This document shows, in pieces, positions 57,750 through 64,000 of a DNA stretch of 64,000 nucleotides. This DNA comes from Halicephalobus mephisto (lineage: Eukaryota; Nematoda; Chromadorea; Rhabditida; Panagrolaimidae), in the NCBI GenBank assembly GCA_009193035.1, contig SWDT01000261.1, forward strand, positions 1-64,000, read 5' to 3'. Position 1 is the first letter of the stretch; every line of letters begins with the position of its first letter. Position numbers and translations under genes: made by a program. The notes beneath the pieces were generated by a model. The model was given only the letters and a program-made list of their open reading frames with translations, did no database searches and was not told where the DNA came from.

Positions 57750-60700
57750 ATGGGCAAATCCCGGCCTCGATGCGATTATGTCTTGCCTTCTGCTCCTCCG
57801 TTGAGCGAATGTGGAAGTTACTCTCCCTATGCCGAGTTCAACATCCCCCCGCCCCCCAGGATTCCTTTACCGGATATTCCCCAAGAAGTTTCATCTTTAA
57901 GAATTCCTCAAAATGAAATTTCATCCTTGAATATCCCTCCAAATCCCCCACCGTATCCGATCCCGATGACTTCTAGTTCGTCTTCGAATTTTTCGACAAA
58001 TTCGAAAAATTTTTTGATCGGCGAAAAAGCGGCCAATTTCGACGTGCCCTTCTCCAAAATAAAAAAAAGACAAAATAATCCAAATAAATCATTTAACCCC
58101 TTAATTCTTACCCGCAGGGGATGCACCGACGTCATCTGCTCTTTTTTGTTGATTTTTTTCATCGTCGGCTGGGCCGTCGTTGCAGTTTTCGGTGAGTTTT
58201 TCGATGATCATGTTACTAAAAAAATTTAAATTTGTTATTTCTGAAAAATTCTGAATTTCTTTGATTTTAGAAAATTCCAAATTTCAAAATTACCAAATTT
58301 TTTACTGAATTCTAAAAAATAAAAAATAACGAAATTTTAGAAGACTTCAGAATCTTCCAGTGAGACCCTTTGAAATTTCGGAACTTTCTAAGATTCTAGA
58401 AAATTCTTAAAAACTTTCCTATTGAATTCTGGAAGTTTCTTTGGGATTCTAGAAACTATAGAAATTTCGAAAATTGTCAAAGTTTTTACGATATTCTAGA
58501 AGAATTTGGAATTTTCCAGAAAGTTCTCAAAAGTTTAAAAATTTTCAGAAGGGTTTTATTTAATTCTGAAGACTTCTATAATATTCTAGAAGTTTTCAGA
58601 ATTGTTTATTAAAATCTGGAAATTTTCTAAATGCTTTATCTGATTCTGAAGACTTCTATAATATTATAGAAAATTTCAGAATTGTTTATTAAAATCTAAA
58701 AAATTTCCAAAAGTCTTTTATTTGATTTTGGAGACTTCTATAGTATTCTAGAAGGTTTCAGAATTTTTCATTAAAATCTGGAAATTTTCTAAATGCTTTA
58801 TCTGATTCTGGAGACTTCTATAATATTATAAAAAACCTCAGAATTCTTTAAAAAATTCTATTAACTTTTTAAAATTCCGAATCCAACAGCGGATTCTGGA
58901 AGATTGGATTTTTAACTGATAAAATAGTTGAAAAATGTTTTAGGATTCATGTGGGGGAAGCCTGAAAGACTGATTCATCCTACGGATTTTCGTGGCAGGA
59001 TCTGTGGCTACAACAGACAAGGGGCTTACGATCTGTCCGACAAACCGTATTTATTTTTCTTCGACTTGACGAAATGCGTCTCTTACTCCACGGTCCTGAC
59101 TGGATGTCCGACTCCTTTGATTTGTGTCGAAAAATGTCCTACAGAATATTTTTCGTATCTTCAACTTCAATTTGTTCCATCTGGACCTGAATTCGTTTCG
59201 AAAGTCGAAAAACACATAATTTGTCAAGATTCCTACAACGTCACGACCATCACGAATTGGGACACCCTCAGGCGGGCCGTCGAGAGCAGCTGGTGCGCAC
59301 CGTACACCGTCAAGTCCTCGGCGGTGCTCGGGAGGTGCATGCCGCAGGTGTTCATCGACGCCGAGGGGGCTTTGGCCGATGCCACAGGTCCTAATTCAAC
59401 TTTGGATAAAATAATTTCTACAGTAGGAAATGAAAAAAATTTAATTCCAAGTGATTCTAAAATTAATGATTCTACCGTAATTCTTGATGGAGTAGTTAAT
59501 ACTAAAGCTGTATTACAAAAAATTATTTCAGATTTATCTGTTAGTTGGTATCAAATTTTATTTTTTTTTATTTTAGCAGCTTTTATTTCATTTTTTTGGA
59601 CATTTGTGATGAGAATTCTCGGAGGATTCATGATCTGGCTCTCGATATTCCTGCTCTTGGGGCTTCTGGCCGGAGGCTCCGGGTACTCCTGGTACAAGTA
59701 CTACTTACTGCATAAGGCCGGGGCTGTCAACGACTACAGTTTCCAACCCGCTTTTTATCTCTATTTCGAAATGCCCACGACTTGGATGATTTTTGGAATT
59801 ATTTTTTCTATTTTATTTTTATTAATTTTTATTATATTTTTATTCGTCAAAACCAGAATCAAATTGGCAGTGGCCGTGATCGAAGAGACGAGCCGGGCCT
59901 TGGGGTCGATGTTGAGTACTTTGTTTTTTCCGATTTTTCCATTTTTTTTGCATATTATTATTTTTATTATTTTTGGATCAATTGCGATTTGGTTGGCGTC
60001 ATCTGGAGAAGAAAACTGTAGAATGCCGAATCCGGGGAATGCTTCGGACATGGAGAACGGACCCCGGTGCGATTGCGACCTCCTAGGAACCCCTGCGGGC
60101 CTCAATTGTCATTATGTAAATTTAACTAAAAATAACGAAATTATTACATATCTTCAAATTTATAATATTTTTGCATGTTTTTGGATGACATGTTTCGTTT
60201 CGGCTTTGTCTGACGTCACTTTGGCCGGGGCCTTCGGGAGCTACTACTGGGCCTTCCGGAAGCCCAAGGACGTGCCCTCGTTCCCCGTCGTCAGGTCCAT
60301 CGGCAGGGCCTTCAGGTACCATCTGGGTTCTTTGGCCTTCGGATCTCTCATATTAGCTACAGTAAAACTCATCAGAACTTTATTGGAATTTTTGTATCAA
60401 AAACTTCATGTTTCTGAAAACAAAATTGCAAAAACGATTTTTATGTAAATTTTTTTTTTAATTTCTTTAATTTTTAATTTTTTTATAGGATTTTGAAATG
60501 CTTCTTTTTTTGTCTCGAGACCGTCCTGAGAGCCCTCACGACCAACGCTTACATAATGGTGAGAAATCCGATATTTTAGGTTATCGAATTACAGTACTTC
60601 AGATCGCCATGTACGGGACAAACTTCTTCACTTCCGCCAAAGACAGTTTTTCCCTACTTACAAGGAACATCATCAGGGCCGTCGTGCTCAACAGGGTCGT

Positions 60701-61715
60701 GACTTTTCTGATGTTCGTCGGGAAGGCTACCGTAACCCTAGGGATGGGGGTTGTCGCCTTCTATTGGTTCTCGGGCCGTTGGATAATCGACGGATTTCCT
60801 CAAGTGACCCTTTACTACTACTTTGTCCCTGTCATCATCGTCATCATCGGAAGTTACTGTATATGTGATCTTTTTTTCGAAGTTTTCGAGATGGGAGTCG
60901 ATACTATTTTTCTTTGTTTTTGTAAGTTTTTGAAAAAATTAGAAATTTACAGATTTTAGAATTGTAAAAACTGAAATTTTATAGAAAATCCTAGAATCCA
61001 AGTAAAAAATTTTTGAAATTTTCGAAAATTTTCAAAAAATTTTTCTAGAATCTTCGAAAATCTGATGGTACATTTTCAAACTTTTTACAGAAGTTCCTAG
61101 AATCTTCCAGAATTTTGTAAAACATTTTGTAGAAAATTATTAAAATTTATAAGATTCTGAAATTTTCAAAAATCTTCAAAAAATTTTCCTAGAATCTTCG
61201 AAAAATTGATGATAGATTTTCAAATTTTTTACAGAATTTCCTAAAACCTTCCAAAATTTTGTGAAAAATTCTAGAATCCAAGTAAAAACTTTTCGAAACC
61301 AAAAAATCTTCAAAAATTTTCAAAATAATGTTGAATTTAAAAGTTTATTTTTAAATTTATTTTTAAAATTTACTTTTAAATTTTTTTAAATTTATTTTTA
61401 ATTTTTTTAAATTTATTTTTAATTTTTTTTTAAATTTATTTTTAAATTTATTTTTAAAATTTATTTTAAATTTTTTTAAATTTAATTTTTTTTTGATTTA
61501 TTTTTAAATTTTTTTAAATTTAACTTTTTTTTGATTTATTTTTTAAATTTAACTTTTTTTTGATTTATTTTTAAATTTTCTTAAAAATAATATTCAATTT
61601 AAAAAAAATTAATTTTTCAGTGGAAGACAGCGAAACAAATGACGGAACAGAATCGAAACCATATTACATGTCTGAAGAATTGAAGAAAATCTACGGCAAA
61701 GAAAACAAATTTTAA
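57750..61715 (+). CDS. Choline transporter-like protein (SLC44/CTL family)
   Basis: Five exons (57750-58191, 58944-60444, 60489-60558, 60603-60921, 61621-61715) encode 808 aa with phases matching at every join. The third intron is 44 nt. The N-terminal 120 residues are Pro/Ser-rich and cytosolic. RRGCTDVICSFLL leads into TM1. A large Cys-containing extracellular loop follows (RGRICGYN, SSWCAPYTV), then a bundle of TM helices. Family signatures are strong: AGAFGSYYWAFRKPKDVPSF, RYHLGSLAFGSLIL, LTTNAYIM then YGTNFFTSAKDSF, and FLEDSETNDG...KPYYMS at the end. SLC44 proteins move choline and related substrates across plasma or organelle membranes. C. elegans has one such gene, chtl-1, from memory. 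Codon use switches between GC-rich and AT-rich blocks inside exon 2. Confidence 0.95.
58192..58943 (+). repeat. CTL intron 1 with TTCTATAATATTCTAGAA repeats
   Basis: Imperfect ~100 bp units with TTTGATTCTGGAGACTTCTA and TAATATT(C/A)TAGAA. Confidence 0.7.
60922..61620 (+). other. CTL intron 4, low complexity
   Basis: The first half repeats AAAATTTTCCTAGAATCTTC forms; the second half is TTTTTAAATTTATTTTTAAA. Bounded by GTAAGT and TTTTTCAG. Confidence 0.8.
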
Positions 61716-62380
61716 TTAATCCGTATCTTTAAGGTTTAATTTTAAAGTTAAAATTAAAATTTGCAAATTGCGGGCAACATTGAGCCAAATCGGGAAAATT
61801 TTTGAAAATTATCTTTATCCTAAAATTTTTATTTTTTTTCATTTTTGTATAAATTTTTTTTTCAATTTTTTAAATAAATTTAAAAATTTTTTCTTATAAA
61901 TTTCGAAATTTTTAAAATTTTTTATAAATTTTTAAAATTTTTTATTTTTTTTATAAATTTAAAATTTTTTATTTTTTTATAAATTTTAAATTTTTTTATT
62001 TTTTAAAAAAATGTATCTAATCTACTGTATCCAAAGCTGATGAAACTTCTGATTATCCAAAATGATCTCATTAATTTGAATAAATTCGAAAATCGATTAA
62101 AACTTTAATTTTCAAAGTTCTCAAAAAATCGATTATAAAAAATTAAAAATTTCCAAATTAATTATGTTGGATATGTAAATTACATAATTTTCGATAATTT
62201 AAAAATAAAAAATTTGTTTAATTTAGAAATTAATTTTTTAAATTTTAATTTGTCCGTCTTCGAGCTGCCATAACGTTGCCCGCAATGTGCGGATTTTATT
62301 TCGATTTTAATATTGACCCTCGTGGACAGATACAGATCTAGACGAGTATTCTCCAATTTGCTCAGAATTCCGTTTCATCA
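61716..62380. other. AT-rich 3' flank of CTL gene
   Basis: Contains two degenerate (G)TTGC(G/C)(G/C)GCAA cores near 61765 and 62272, relatives of the TTGCGCGCAA repeats. No gene seen. Confidence 0.5.
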
Positions 62381-62930
62381 AAGTTGACAGTCAGGTTTCG
62401 AAGTTGAACTTTGGACTTTTCGTGTTGAGACATCATTTAAAACTTTTCTCTATTTCAAAAAGTTGTCTTACCTAAATCAATGTGTGGATTTTCAGAATCA
62501 AAAACTACCTCATATCCTAACGCGAAAAGTCAAATTTTTGGAATTTTGTCTTAACGCGAAAATTTTTAATTTTGAAAATCATCTCTTAACGCGAAAAGTT
62601 CGGATTTTGGAAATCATCTCTTAACGAGAAAAGTCTAAATTCTGAAAATTGCGTCCCAGCGCGAAAAGTTCGAATTTTAAAAATAGGGTCCTAACGTGAA
62701 AAGTCCAAATTTTCAAAGTTGTGTCCCAGCACGAAAATTTTAAATTTTGGAAATCATCTCTTAACGCGAAAAGTTTGGATTTTAAAAATAGGGTCCTAAC
62801 ACGAAAAGTCCAAATTTCCAAAGTTGTGTCTTAGCACGAAAAGTTTGAATTCCGAAACTCGTGTTCCCAGCACGAAAAGTCCAAATTTCAATTCCCAATC
62901 TGACCTTCAACTTTTGATAAAACAGAAAAT
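62380..62930. repeat. CTTAACGCGAAAAGT / TCCTAACGCGAAAAGT repeats, ~27-55 bp
   Basis: About ten units of CATCTCTTAACGCGAAAAGT or GGGTCCTAACACGAAAAGTC followed by (C/T)(A/G)AATTTT. The minus 66-codon frame is repeat translation. Confidence 0.8.
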
Positions 62931-62954
62931 AGAAAAATGACATTGTATAAAATT

Positions 62955-63178
62955 TTAATAATAAGATTTGGCGGGATAAAGTTCTTTCTTCCGGGTCAAC
63001 GGAGATAAATTATTTGTGGACACTGTAATGGGAGCCGCCTTCACAGGATAAAATCTGTCGACAATTTGAATTTGCGATGCGCAGTGAAATATGCATTTCA
63101 AAACAGCCGACGGCTTTCGAGGGTTTTATGAAATTCTGACCCGATTGTCTCCAGTCGTTTTGAAATTTCTTTTGCCAT
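62955..63178 (-). CDS. Small two-exon gene, 45-aa protein
   Basis: Exon 1 (63178-63141) starts at ATG in GGGCCATGG and reads MAKEISKRLETI. After an 86-nt intron (GG|GTCAGA to GTCGACAG), exon 2 (63054-62955) reads FYPVKAAPITVSTNNLSPLT then RKKELYPAKSYY and stops. Exon 2 codon choice and composition are clearly protein-like in a sea of repeats, and the join is in phase. An alternative is that exon 2 continues upstream without splicing (open to about 63128) as part of a gene with a different start. The product is small, basic and Tyr-rich at the C terminus. It could be a mitochondrial or ribosomal accessory peptide, but I do not recognise it. Confidence 0.4.
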
Positions 63179-63209
63179 GGCCCATTTCAAAATTTCACAA
63201 TTTTCAATT

Positions 63210-64000
63210 TTATTATTTTTAAAAATTAGTTAAAAATTTTCGTGACAGAATTGTTTAATTTTTTTTAAATGAAAAAATCGAAAATAAATAAACTTTTGGT
63301 CCCACCACGAATAATGCTTAAAAATCATAAAATAAGATCGTGGTGAGAAAATTAGTTAAAAAATTTTTGTGACAGAATTATTTAATTTTTTAAAATCGAA
63401 AATAAATAAACTTTTGGTCCCACCACGAATAATGCTTAAAAATCGTTAAATAAGATCGTGGTGAGAAAATTAGTTAAAAAATTTTCGTGATAGAATTGTT
63501 TAATTTTTTTTAAATGAAAAAATCGAAAATAAAGATTCTTAAAAATCGTTAAATAAGATCGTGGTGAGAAAATTAGTTAAAAAATTTTCGTGATAGAATT
63601 ATTTAATTTTTTTTAAATCGAAAATAAACAAACTTTTGGTCCCAGCACGAAAGATTCTTAAAAATCGTTAAATAAGATCGCGGTGAGAAAATGAACCGAA
63701 CGTCATTCGTGTCGGGACCATTGGTTGAAATATATTTTTAAAGAATGCAAAAAAAAATTAAAAATATGAATTTTGGTCCTGCTGCGAATAATGTTTAAAA
63801 ACTGAATTAAATTCGTGTCGGGACCATCAGTTGAGATTTTCTTTCAAAAAATGAAAGTCTTTGGTTTCGCCGCGAATTGTCTAAATAATTATTTTTCAAA
63901 TTTTTAATCAGAAAATTATTCACATTTTTCTTCTCAAGACCGTTGAAACTTTCTCTTTAAAAACAAAAAATAAAAATTTCGGTTCTGTCACGAACGATGT
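63210..64000. repeat. Tandem array, ~125 bp, GGTCCCACCACGAATAATGCT
   Basis: Four main units contain AAACTTTTGGTCCCACCACG, AATAATGCTTAAAAATCGTT, AAATAAGATCGTGGTGAGAA and AAAATTTTCGTGA(T/C)AGAATT. More diverged ones run to the window end. Confidence 0.85.

Noticed and set aside
53966..57750. Joining the MSDKVAP exons to the CTL gene as an alternative N terminus
   Set aside because: The phase does not match the CTL frame through the 57684 acceptor.

Overview
The window is eukaryotic and nematode-like. It is very AT-rich, introns open with GTAAGT/GTGAGT and close with TTTTTAG/TTTTCAG, and two introns are only 44 nt. Polypyrimidine-AG acceptors lie just upstream of several start codons, as expected for spliced-leader trans-splicing. 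The genes include a nematode DB-module protein, MADF-BESS, forkhead and SLC44 genes. I cannot name the species. Exon structures were built by hand from splice signals, reading phase and family motifs, and none was confirmed by database search or RNA data.

Layout. 1-1213 is the 3' end of an Ariadne-like RBR gene, followed by a tRNA-like/SINE-like patch. 7153-8792 is a MADF-BESS regulator. From about 8.8 to 40.5 kb the sequence is mostly tandem and interspersed AT-rich repeats, with one moderately supported orphan gene (23684-28149, minus, E2F-like promoter site) and several weak coding candidates. 40598-61715 is the gene-rich block: a forkhead factor (+); a compact Notch-like receptor (-) convergent with it; a secreted DB-module protein (+); a 56-aa membrane protein (+); a 1-acyl-glycerol-3-phosphate acyltransferase (+); a CCDC117-like acidic protein (-) convergent with the acyltransferase; then, after 6 kb of repeats, a choline-transporter-like (SLC44/CTL) gene (+). 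A hidden two-exon gene for a 45-aa protein lies at 62955-63178 (-).

The most notable gene is at 44724-46501. It reads as a complete single-pass receptor with a signal peptide, one EGF module, a transmembrane helix and about seven Notch-like ankyrin repeats. It has no LNR modules and no EGF array. The most notable DNA structure is a near-identical inverted repeat of roughly 0.9-1 kb (30420-31425 and 41060-41945). It brackets about 9.6 kb including the first coding exon of the forkhead gene, and its right arm lies in forkhead intron 1. Most of the repeats carry variants of one short motif, GGTCCCGNNNCGAAAATT or its reverse complement, which looks like a genome-wide repeat currency in this organism.

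The DB-module gene, the 56-aa gene and the acyltransferase run head to tail with short spacers and may form an operon. The other neighbours show no clear functional link. Many AT-rich frames of 60-120 codons are translations of repeats and were left out.
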